Of a stretch of DNA of 64,000 nt, positions 12,278 to 24,200 are shown in pieces; within the stretch, counting starts at the first letter, position 1; every line of letters starts with the position of its first letter. Under the pieces are notes generated by a model. The model searched no databases. It was not told where the DNA came from and worked only from the letters and a program-made list of their open reading frames with translations. The stretch covers positions 1 through 64,000 of the forward strand of contig JAHQIW010000723.1 of the NCBI GenBank assembly GCA_019055375.1. Reading direction: 5' to 3'. The DNA comes from Parelaphostrongylus tenuis (lineage: Eukaryota > Nematoda > Chromadorea > Rhabditida > Metastrongylidae). The translations under genes and the position numbers were made by a program.

Positions 12278-15200
12278 TCATTTGAAGTACTGTTGTAGAG
12301 GAGAGCGCGTTTCACAAATGCGAAAGTAGGCGTAAAGCTCTATGGGAATTCTATGATTTTTGTTACCGAAGTTACTGAAAATTATGCGATAGCTGACCTC
12401 TTTCTTCCGATTCGATAAAATGTACCGTAACCGTCACGACACATGGCTGTTACGAAACCGTAAAAGCCCACCTCATCATTTTCAGACATGTAACCAGAGA
12501 AACTGAAGTTTTTCACAACTTAAGTTATATCACAAAGGTGGACACAAAAGCTGAGAAGAGATTAATGCTGGAAAAAACGAGCTAAGTGACTCTAAATCCA
12601 CAACTTGCCAACCACTGCTGAAAATCACTACTAATTGCAAGTTAGTGGCAACGGTCTACGGTGATAAACTTATTAGCAACCAATTCCAGGATACCTTGTG
12701 GAAAGGAGGAAGTTCCCGTCGCCACCAGAGATTCGCCAAGCTTCATCAGTGAAAATTTCTGGTGTCTCAATCGTTGAAGAGCTCTTGCTACTGTAACTCT
12801 CCAAAGTTTTTCGAAGACCATACAAATGTCGATCGATTCCTTGAGGGAAAATAAACATAACAGTTCGAAGAATCATCAAAAAATTTGGATATAATAAGAA
12901 TATAACATGTTTTGAGCTCTTAGATCTATGCAAAACATGTTAACCTAACAGCTCAAAAGATGTTGTATCCTTATCAGATTATATAATTTTGAGCAGGTAT
13001 ATGAAAAGTGGTTGATAGGAGCTAGAATATGTATTATTAATAAAATAGTCACTGGTGAATGTTTATACGAGAATGTCTGTAGACCGCTCATTCAAATTGG
13101 TTGATGAAAATTTCATCGAAAACTGTACCCTAAATCAGATCGGAATCGATTTCGCTCTTATGGGTAAGTCGGAGACTGATCTCCTAGATAAGCATGTAAT
13201 ACTTAATTGATGGCTAACGAAAATAGTGATATTTGGAAGTTATTCAAGCTCGCTATGAATATTCACTGTGAAGTTATGTTTCAGGAAGATCATAAAGTCT
13301 TAGACTTTTTCTTAGCTCGTCACTGGTTGGAAAAAAGCAATGGTCCGCTCAACCATTAGATGTTACCTTCTAATATATTTCAATGAAGCTTTTATAAACT
13401 CGTTGAATTTCATCGGCTCACAAACTAATTCAAAATACCTACAAGATGACGAGATACGGGTAAGACTTAAAATCTTGCGTTTCTGCGTCATGACCGCTAT
13501 TATGCCTTTCTGGGGAGCTTACGGTGGTACGACGCCATCGACTCCCTTGCTCCGCCTTTCTCTCACCCGTGTTTTAGCCTATTCGGTGCCATGAGAATGT
13601 CTGAAACCTTGTCGAGGTTGGTAAGTCAAAGCCTTACGTACGTTTCGGGTGGGTCGTCCGCCTCATCAGTATTCCATGCCCCACATTGAACCCTACTCTA
13701 TAGCAGGGGTGGGAAGACGTTACCCATGGTAATAGCACGTGATACTGTGATGTCATCATTCTTTCACTACCAGCCGTGTTAGTCCATCGACTGAAAGAAG
13801 TAGTCATAACACAATATCAAGTGCGACTATCATGAATAACGTTTCCCATCCCTGCTTCAAAGTAGGCTTCAGTGTGGCCACTGATGAAGCGGGCGACATC
13901 AGAGAAACGCTCGTATGACTCTGACGTACCAACCCCGGAAAGCTCTTAATATTCTCACAGACCATACTGAGTGTTCAAAGCGCTTTCTGAGAACAGTAGA
14001 TGGGACGGATATCCACATATTCGGTAGTTTTCAGGAATCATCCGTCAACGGGACTGATCCTGAAGAGTATAAATCCGCATCAATCCGCAATTAAGCTGAA
14101 GTCGTGATTGTGATCACAATTTCCATTTGAAAAAACTTTGAAGCTCTTAGAAACGAAGTTAATCAGTAACTTGAAAGTTGGAATTGTAATTCAAAATATC
14201 TACAACTACATTTTAATGATGATCTACTTGCGATGGAATGCCTCTATTTGCCTTACATTTCTTTTCTATCCATTTCATCGCGTACCTTTTCCATTCATGC
14301 ACTCATCCATAAGTTTGTTGTGTGCTTCGTGCGCTGCAAAAAACAGCTGTTGCTGCTCTTCTATCTAAAAAAAGGAGAGAAGAGTGTTTTTTGCGAACAA
14401 CGTAACTATCTATCTTTTGATTCCTAGATTTGATTGTAACAGTCTATATAATATTTGAGTTACCATAACCAGTGGCTCAGTATTTCCATGATATTTGTCA
14501 AAAACAAGAACTACTGATTTTCTTCTCTAAGCCAGACACGAGATGTTACATTAATCTTCATTCATCAGGTGACGCTTCGGCAGTTTGCCTTCTCTAGAGC
14601 ATGGAAAGGTCGAATTGTCCGCAAACCAATCAGTCAAACACCTCCATTGCTCCTTCAGAAAAATCACCAGACCTAGACTTCAACCGCATCAAACACAAAA
14701 TCAATTCTTAAGATAATAATCGCTTTTGCCATGTGTTCCACTAGGTGATTCAAGTGGAGATCATTGAAAGGAGATCACATAGGCACGTAGTGCATCCTAC
14801 CCATTTTTATATACTGACACATATCACGAGTGATAACGAGGCATTCCTCTCTACGGTTTTACGGTTAGATTGGTCGTGTTAATCCAAAACGCTTCTTAAA
14901 TCTTTCGCGCTGTTGTTTTTTGTTCCTGCGCAAGGATGGTGACTGCGATCTCAAAGTCCACTCCGTTGTGTTTCTGCGCTCTATGCGTCCCGAGCAATGA
15001 ACAAAGCAAGAACTCTTGTGGTCAAATCTAATTAACAAATGAGCGCCTCAATCGTTATGCCATCTCGTTCGATATAATGCAATCCTCACAAGATTCCCCG
15101 ATCGACTTTACAAAATCAGTAGCTATATCCGTACTCGCTCATTCGTCATCGTGTCTATATTTTGAAGACCACCCACAGTCAAAAATTTGTGCAGCACAAG

Positions 15201-18200
15201 CGACGATGCATATGAAAGTCCTTACGATAACAGATGAAGTATATTTTAATTTTTCATTTAGACGATCTGCAAGTTAGTTGGAATTTGGCCCACGTGGTAA
15301 TGTATTATATAGTGGAGACCTGGCAATGGTAAGAAATGCTTCAAAAGCATGAGTGCTCAATTTAGTAAAACTCCAATATTTCCGACAATCACGGCCATCA
15401 GCGTCATATCGGGGAGAATGGACATAGAATGCCACCGGTAATAACTTTCTATGCCCGACCTGTCAACTCGTTAATGGAAAATCATACAACACCGCAAAGA
15501 ATTAATGCCAATATCCACAGGACCTGTACTTGACCTCACTTGAGTGTTGTTTAGCTTCATACGCATAGAACGATAAAAGGATAAAGCTCTCGGCATTGAT
15601 CAATTTCTGAGGAATGCTCTATGAATTCGTCTGCAATTTTCAACTTCGTTTGAGGTGATTGAATGCATTTCTGGTATTTACAATGACTCGTGGTGGGCTC
15701 CCGCTGAACGAAGTCAGTACTGCTTATCCTTCCAGACAAGCCTAAGACAATTCTGGTACCAAATTACCGACCCCGGAGGACTGGATAGCTTGATGAATCA
15801 TGAGCGCGAGACCGAATCATCGAGCTCATGTGCGACGCAAATCACCCCTAACCACTGCGCCACATGCGCTCCACATACATAGCAGTGCAATATATAATCT
15901 ACAAGAACTTTCTATCTGACCGTCTTCATAGAAGTTTTATGAAGTTATAAGTTATATACAAGAATTCTCGATGTTATGCAAAACTTGTAACTTCGGACGG
16001 GAGTTGAAACTAAGTGTCACCCTCAGTTGTGAAACAACTCTAAATCGAAATCAGTGTAAAGCGTAATCTAAATCAATATGGGGCTAAATTGGCCAGGTTG
16101 CACAATAAAGAAGACCTATTCGCCTACAAAGACGGCAGAAGATTGGACGAATGTTGGTAAAACAAACACTTTGAGTACCGAGAAAGGTTATATAGTATGA
16201 AAGTATTTTCACAACATAATTTACTGAAATATCGCAAATATAAATATGCGGCTTCGTCCTACCTCATTAAATCTATAACATTCTTGTGATTCATCCAAAA
16301 TTTCTGAAAAACGAGAAGATTTCCGAGAAACGATGAACCTTGCAGAAGGTCCGCACGACTTTGCTGATTTACTCATTAAGTTTTTTGCACAAGTTCTTCG
16401 CAAAGTCTACTCCACCATGCATAAAGAATTCATCTTTGTTTGAAGTTCAATTAGTTGAGCTAATGGAGCATGAAGAGAGGTTCTATTTCATGGACCACAT
16501 CCAAACTGCATCTGAGGTCATGTAGACTTCTCGTATTTACCTCCTCTCTTTTGCTCGATTTTCTGTTGGCTGCGAAACATCGCCGAACGATTGCCATTCT
16601 GCCAGAGCTTGGTGTTCAAAAAGTGAACATGTCCTACATAATAACTCGACCTGGTTCATATCTTGATTTATGCGAAGGAAATACGAAATTTTGTGATCTC
16701 TATGCGAAAAGGTGTACGAAAAAATTTTACCGTCTCGCCAACGCAGTTCACACAAATACTGTAAGGTGCAAAGAGGTAGATCGATTAAGACAGTGACGCA
16801 ATCATGAATTTTCATGAATTTTTATGAAGCCCTCGTCCTGAGCAAGACATGACCGTCTTCTTAAGAAGTAAGAGTAAAGCATAGTCGATGCTCATGAGCT
16901 CAGCGAGATGGTGGAGTTACATATAAATATAAATGAATCAGGTAAAAACAAGTACAAAAAGAATTCACAGCACAATGAGAACATTTCGTTATTGACAGCT
17001 TTTTGGCTATATTTCTTATTATGGGTAATTCTGCGATGCCCACTAAAAACACCACTTAAACGAGAAATGGACGCGAATTATGACGGAAAAGAATAACGGT
17101 ACGGGTCACCTACAGGTCCTTCAAAGAATCCAATGAACAAATGTTGTAGCCAAAACTTTAGTTTGCCTTTCCATTGCAGCAATCCTAGCAGAGCTCTGCT
17201 ATGCAACTGCGTCAGTTGACATATCTCTCACGCCCGACTTATGAACTCATTCGACACAGAAAGCATTAGAATGCACTGCTCACTCAGAGTTTCTTCAAAA
17301 TACTTGCCTCAGTAACTCTGAGTAGTAGTACACAGCGAAAATGAATCGAAACATAGATAGACTATTTACTCGATGGAAAGAACTGAAGGCTGACGAGGTG
17401 AAGAGTGAAGCAAATTCCAATAGGACGAAGCGATCACTAGAGAGACCACACACAAGACTCGAGGGATTCGTAACTCTCATCAACCAATTGAATTCTCAGT
17501 TGAACTGATTCACTAACTATTCACAAAATGTGATTCATGAGCTTGAAGCAGGCTACCATCATGAACAATTACCAGAAGAAGGAAAGACAAATAAAAATAT
17601 TAAGGCTTTAGTAGCATCATAAAGATCGACCATCAAGTATCCGAGTAAAACTGTAATTTTTTTTTCAAATGTTTAGTAATGTGTTTGCACAAATGATAGT
17701 CTTACGTTCTTTCCATCAGCAATAGCCTGGCCAAATGCTAGCATTTCATGCGTGCATCCTCGTACTGTTTCTGTTCGTCCGTGGTAGAACCTCCTCGTGG
17801 AAGCAGTTTCGTAGATAGGTGCCAAACTAAATTATGAAAATCGATATCACTAGTCTTAAAACCACATGCCGCTAGTTCAAAGATAAGCGGAGTAGCATTT
17901 GCTCAGTTACTACTGAGCCACCGAGTTAGAAAAAAAATTTTAAGTGCCGCTTCTTGTAATGACAAATATAGTGTTTGGCGCCAAAAAGACTATTAATCGA
18001 AGATGCGCTATCGATTCAACTCCAGTAATAAGTGAGTAAATGTGGATCTATGTTATAAGACGACTTTTTATGGCTCACCAAATCACCTACTTTGTCTTTC
18101 GACCTTCTAGAGAACCCGGTACCAATTTGCCGACCAGAGCGTTTTTGATAAGACTTGGGAGAGGATTCCAGCGAATCACTGTATATACTACAGAGCGCCT

Positions 18201-21200
18201 CTAAGATCTGCGCTAAAGGCAGTATCTGTCTTTCTCGACAGGCGACATTTTTTGAAAATAATGATCATCACAAAAATACATGTTCCCTTTTGAAGCACCT
18301 TTTTTCTTCTGCCGTAAAACAGTGAGTTCTTCCTTAACTACTAACAAATGGCTCTGAAAATCGCTGTGCGCAAAGCGGATTGCGCGATTTTCGTTGTTTG
18401 ATTAAAGCTTTTTCTTTCGTTTGGCAAGAATTTTCGAATTTCTTGCATCACTTTGATGAAATAAGACATTCTTTACTCACTCATATGTTTTTGGCTCAAT
18501 TATACAGAGAGCTCGTTTAACAAGGAAAATCTCTAGGTGTGATCTTCCCTAGTTTTTATACAAGACCTAAGAGTGATTATATCGAATAAAATTTGGAGAA
18601 CAGCTAGCAATTTATCAAAAATTATTACAGATGCTGTATTCGATAAGTGTTCATCGAAAACTCACACTATAATTGAGTTTATATCAATCATTCGTTTATT
18701 TCCAAATATTCAGAGTTGAGATAAGCGAGGAAACGTTGAGTACTTATGGACAGTGGAAGAATTCTGAGAGTTTGAAGACAAGCGTGTTTGAATAAAAGGC
18801 TCACAACATTGGCATATGCAAACTGTTAATCAGAAATTTGTGTCTCCAGAGAATTATTCTCGGTATAGCAAACCTCCCGATGGAGTTTGCCATCATTTCG
18901 GGAATTACATGGCAATTTAGGCAACGCAGATGGTCCATGACCTTAGAGAGCAAGTGGTATCGCAGAGGTCCGAGGACCTTAAACAAAAAATGGTCCAAGT
19001 GGCGAGGGCAGCACCCTGTTGCCACCAACCTCAACAGGCAGTTCGATCGCCGGGCATCATCCGAACGGTCGTCTGACATCACCCGGACCACCTCACCTCA
19101 GTTCATTATCGATCCATTGTTGCTCTCTTCACATAGTCTCGTTATCGTGTAACTGATTGCCATCATAAGGTTGAGTTCATACAGCTGTTAAATGAACTCA
19201 ATAGAATTGTAAGCGGAGCATACCATTTACGTGGCGGAGCAAACTCACTTAGGCTATGCTCGGCTCACCACCGCGGTCAAGGGTTCTGCCCCTATCTAAT
19301 CAGTAATGGCCCCACTGCTGTCACAGTATACTCACCCACTGGATCCCGCCGGCGGTGCTTCTACTTCGGTGCGAACGTAGCAGTCCCAAACGGGCTCCGC
19401 CGCCTAGTTATGTTCCGTTAATAACAACATCCATGGTATCGTCAACGACGATACATCTCACCAATCACGTTCACTTGTCATATTATCGTCACAAGACGAT
19501 ACATCACATTCACACACATATATTCACTTAACGATATGTCGCAATCGTATATATATATATATATATATTATTCTTTTGTTATTATTACAGTGATATATGT
19601 ATATTACAGGTTGTTTGGTGGCACCCTTCATTGTTTGATACAACGCCACTGTTTGGTTCGACCCAATGAAGGATCTGACCCTATGTGCTCTTGTCGGTTA
19701 CAAGAGACAAGTTGTCAGAAGACGCGGTCACACAGACTAAAGTTCAGCCCGTAGCAACTTGGAAGTGCAACGAGCCACTTCAAAGGGCAAAAGCCGCCCG
19801 CAACTCGGAAGTTCAACGCGTGACAGCACAAAGGTCAGTGCGTCGCTAAGGACAGTCCAACAATATTCAGATATCGATCGGATCACTGCCTGAGACATAT
19901 CCAGGACCACACAACAAAACTACTGAACCTCCACCACACTCGGTGCTTCTCCCGTATCCGCACCTATATTCAAAAAAAGTATTTTTTACTCCTTTTCAAG
20001 GTTTTGTAATTGTTTGACGGCTTGTATATTGAGAATCTGAAGGGTGTGCTTTATTTTTCAAATGGCTTTCATATTATCCTGTAAAGATGAAGTAAAATTT
20101 TTAGTACTTATATGTTAGACGGCGACAAATATTTAAGTCAATCTCATTCGCTGGTCAGGACCTTTTCATAGAAATGACAGTAATCATTAGAAAGCTCAAG
20201 TCTCTGGCTACAACTAAGCGTTGCTGGTTTTTCGAATGACCATTCTACGTCGCTGTAACATCCAGAATAAGATTTCGTTTCTCTTCGCCTTTCGCCGTCA
20301 TTTTACTAGGCGTAAAAATCACTGGAAGCATGAAAAGCATATTGGCTTGTAGATAAATTTTCGTAGCATCGGAATCTACGTTTTTTCCTGAAGATGCTGC
20401 TCCTAAGGTGGAGAAATCTAATTTGAATATAAATATTTCAAACGCGAACGGTCGTTACGCCCCGACCCCGTCCCACCCCCCCCGTGAGTTGGCTGGTAAG
20501 CAAAGTCGCCGAAAAGGTTCATAGCTGAGCAAAATATGAAGGCAAGCCACAGCAACGACTTATTAGTGAGATAATTTATTCAATATGATGAAGGGAAGCC
20601 ACAGCGACGACTTGTTAATAAAATAGTCGCCTGATCTACGCGAAACTTGACAGTCATCTACTGCATTATGCCTTGAAACGGCGGCAACGATTGTTATTTT
20701 ATTGAGAATTCTTTTTACCGCATCGACAGAAATTTTAGATAAAGACTCGTGATTTTGACACAGAAGGGAAAATTCTGTACGCGCTGACATGCTTTTCGTG
20801 CTCTTAGCGATTTATACTCGTGGTAAAAATTAGGCGAAATGCGAGTGAGAAATAAAATTTTTTGTGAATGCTGCAGCGTTATAAAAGGGTGTTTTAAAAA
20901 GCCGGTCACGTAGGTTTAGGCGAAGATTTAAGCTTACTAATGATTAAAAACACTCCTATGAAAATTTCCTGTTCAGCGAATGAGATTGGTTCAAAAATTT
21001 GTCGCCTCTTAATAAATAAGTACCAATTGTTCTTCCACACTCAAGCATCTTTAGCTGGGCAAAGATTGTAATTCAGACTTTCGATGGCCATTCAATAGCA
21101 AAAACCTCAGCGATCTCAATGATAAGCTTGGTTTTCGAAAAGAACATGTTAATGTGCTGTTATCGCTAAAAGATTATTGAGTTTCGCACTCGGCGCCGTG

Positions 21201-24200
21201 TCGATGGGCAGCGCAATTTACGTGCGGCGTCCGGTGCGCGCTGGGTGTAAAACTTAATATCCTTCTAGCTGTAACGACGAACTAAGAAGTTTTTCTCACA
21301 AACTAAGCATATCCTTGACATTTTTGAGATTTCCGCTATCGAATGGATGTAAGCCTGAGAGAAAAAGCTGTGTCTAGCAAAAAATACTCAGATGTGCAAC
21401 ACAGTTTTATTCTTGCTGCTACAGCTCGCAAAGAGAACTCCTCTCAAAGGCAAGCACACCACAGAAATACTCGATATTCAAGCAATCGACTGGTTATCGA
21501 ACGGTGGCGGCTTGATGTCAATGGTTGCAATATACATGCACATACCTGTGGAGGGCATACGCGCCGCATGTCAAATGCAGTCTCACTTAGTGTTGCAGCG
21601 CAACAAAGAGACTTCTTGGAAAACTAAGAATATTATTAAACTCGTAGAGATTTGTGTTACTGAAGAGCGGCTGGATTTTTGAGAAAAAGCTTTGCTCATC
21701 GAAGGATGCTCATGCGTTGAATAACATGTTCTTTTCACTGTTACAGCGTAATATAAAGATCTCTCAGGAGATAAAATACATCTTTTTGAATTTTTGAGAT
21801 TTGAGCTATCGAATAACTGCTTAAATGTCTAGAAAGAGTGAAAAATATTTTTTTTCAAATATGGATTGATGGGAAAATTATCGTACCATACGCAATGATG
21901 AACGCACGCTCTTCTACAATTACTCGAGCTACATATCAGGAATACCTCTACATAGACCTCTAATAAGAACGTTTAGTTGTAAGAGAGTGCTTTCAAGTTA
22001 TGTTCTTGCAAGATAGGTGATACAAATGCACAATAGCCGATGAAAGTTTGTGCATTTCTTACAAGGACGTAGTATTAACATTGAAAAATGAAGGATTTCA
22101 AGAGAAAAAAATACTCTTTTTATTGAAAAATCTTTGTAAAAGGTTCATTGATGATAATACATCCTTCATGTAGCGATGAGACACCTCTGGCTTAACCACC
22201 TATGCCATCCAAGCGGTGGGGTGGCATTTGGACATGAATTGTGATCTCTTCGCTTTTACAGCGCTCCATGGTAAGCTTTCAAAAATCATTTATGTTATCA
22301 AGATCTTCGCTATTCAATAACTAATGATACTTTAGTGAAAGCAATATCAAAGCCCCAGCTAAGCAAATGAGAAAAGTTGAGTGTGAAACGTAATTTTATT
22401 TCCACTGTTGTGAAGTAATGACAATGCTTTTTGAGAAACTAAAAAACCGTTGAAATCGCAAAGATATAAACTTTCGAATGGTTATCAAATGTTTGAGAGA
22501 AAGCTTTCATGCAGCGAGAAAGGCCGTCAAACATTCGTGTACCTCAACTGGTACACGTCGTCCCTTGGGGGTTAGTAAATTTGTTTCGGGAGCAGTTCAA
22601 AGGATCCTTCTATCCTCATAGCAAGTCTATCCCGAGATTTCAACACAAATCACGGCTACCCAGTAGTGCACATAATAATGACAAAAAGACAACAAATATT
22701 CATCTCGGAGATTGTCTCGTATTCGTACTTGCACATTGCCCTGAATGATAGTTAACAAGATAGTAGAACAAATAGAAATGCTATGCGTACTCAGCCAAAT
22801 TTGAGCTCCACTTATTAGCTTGCAATGCAGCTGAGTGTAAATTCACCTTATAAAGTTGTATGATGATTTTCAATATCGTGCCAATATCGTGTAACGGGCG
22901 AGACTATCGAATACTAGTTCGTGAATTCCACACCTTTTATGAGTTTTGCTTCCCAAACCCCACGGGTTCTACTCATCCAGGGAGGTCGAGCCCGCAAAGT
23001 ACGCGTTGTTTGAACAAGGATATTCCGGTGAAATCACGGATGAGTGACTACCTTTGTCACTTGAATTTCTCATGACAAATAACATAAACATTCAGGAACA
23101 AGGAATAGGAAACGAAGGAATAAGAGAACAAAGCTTACATTTATCCTAATGCATGTCAGAGTGTTGCATTTAGTTTGTCTCGGAAAGAAATAAACCTTTG
23201 ATTTGGGGGTCAATATTTTCGCTGTCCCGGACGTGCATTAGCATCGGGTAGTTCACATAGAAAAATTTTTTGTCACGAGACTATGAAGCCCCTTCTGCAT
23301 ACTTTCAGTCACTTAATAGAACGCTTTCGGATAGGTGTAGGTTACAATTTAAATGTAGGAGGTACTTTCATGTAAACAAACATTATGATTACCGTTAACA
23401 CTATGATTAGAATACGAGTGATAAAAGTCATGAGGTGAAATTCCAGTCTTAGAGTTAAACTAAGTATCAGTGCAATTAGCTGCAAATATGTGTTTATGTT
23501 ACTACTCCTGTACGCATCCGCTCTGGCTAACAACCTTGCATATATGTTATATAACAGGTGTCGATCCATGCATGGTGAAGTCGCTATGAACCATTTCTGA
23601 TATATCAAGAAAAACTTAGAGATTTCCAAAATACGGTTTCACCTGCCGTGAGTTTTTTAAGAATGCCAGTTGCAGTGCAATTTGCACCACCGTATCCATA
23701 TAAAGGTTTGACTTTCGTGCCAAGTCATTACCGTAGCCCTCGAACCTAACCACGTCCACTCGAAACGATTGCTTCTGAAATGAAATGGTTACACTATTTC
23801 TATTTATAAAGCAATGAAGAGCATACTCACCAACAAGTTGAAGTTTTTTCCAGCAATATCAATTGCTGCACATTCGTGTGAGCCCAAATCAAATTCAAGC
23901 AGTTTTGGAACGTCAAAGACCAGGTTCTGAAATATACAGAACGTCTTCAATATGCAACAGTCTGTACTTACAGTGCTGACTTTTATTTACTGCCTAATTT
24001 ATATCTTTAATGATTTTCAAGGCATAAACACAGCTAATGCTGAGATAAGAGCAAATTTTGGAACTAAGCAAAGTGTATGCATTGGATTTGAGATAAGACT
24101 AACCGTTCGGTGAAAACAGGAGCCAACATCGTGATTGCGTCCGCGGTTGAGCTTTGCCGGATGTGATAATGATTTGTGTCTTTCAAATCAATTCCGTTGA

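Larger units (their letters stand above)
13591..13930. mobile_element. Hammerhead-bearing element with inverted halves (family HR)
   Basis: Two diverging ribozyme-like cores lie about 240 bp apart: minus strand at 13635-13669 and plus strand at 13881-13915. The flanks ending CATTCTCA.. (outside left on the minus strand, outside right on the plus strand) are also similar, so the halves form an inverted repeat. This inverted layout matches the elements at 41.56-42.37 and 55.27-55.80 kb. The element lies in an intron of the acyltransferase gene, between exons 16263-16303 and 12695-12839. Confidence 0.55.

Noticed and set aside
12375..12397. 23-nt intron near the acyltransferase C terminus
   Set aside because: Too short for a nematode intron; moving the acceptor to 12351 gives a 47-nt intron in phase and a better family match.
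24104..24172. Frame reading RQSSTADAITMLAPVFTER, at first taken as the active-site exon of the acyltransferase
   Set aside because: Its splice phases do not fit either neighbour, while exon 24579-24662 begins with His right after GE, fits both phases and matches the family length.
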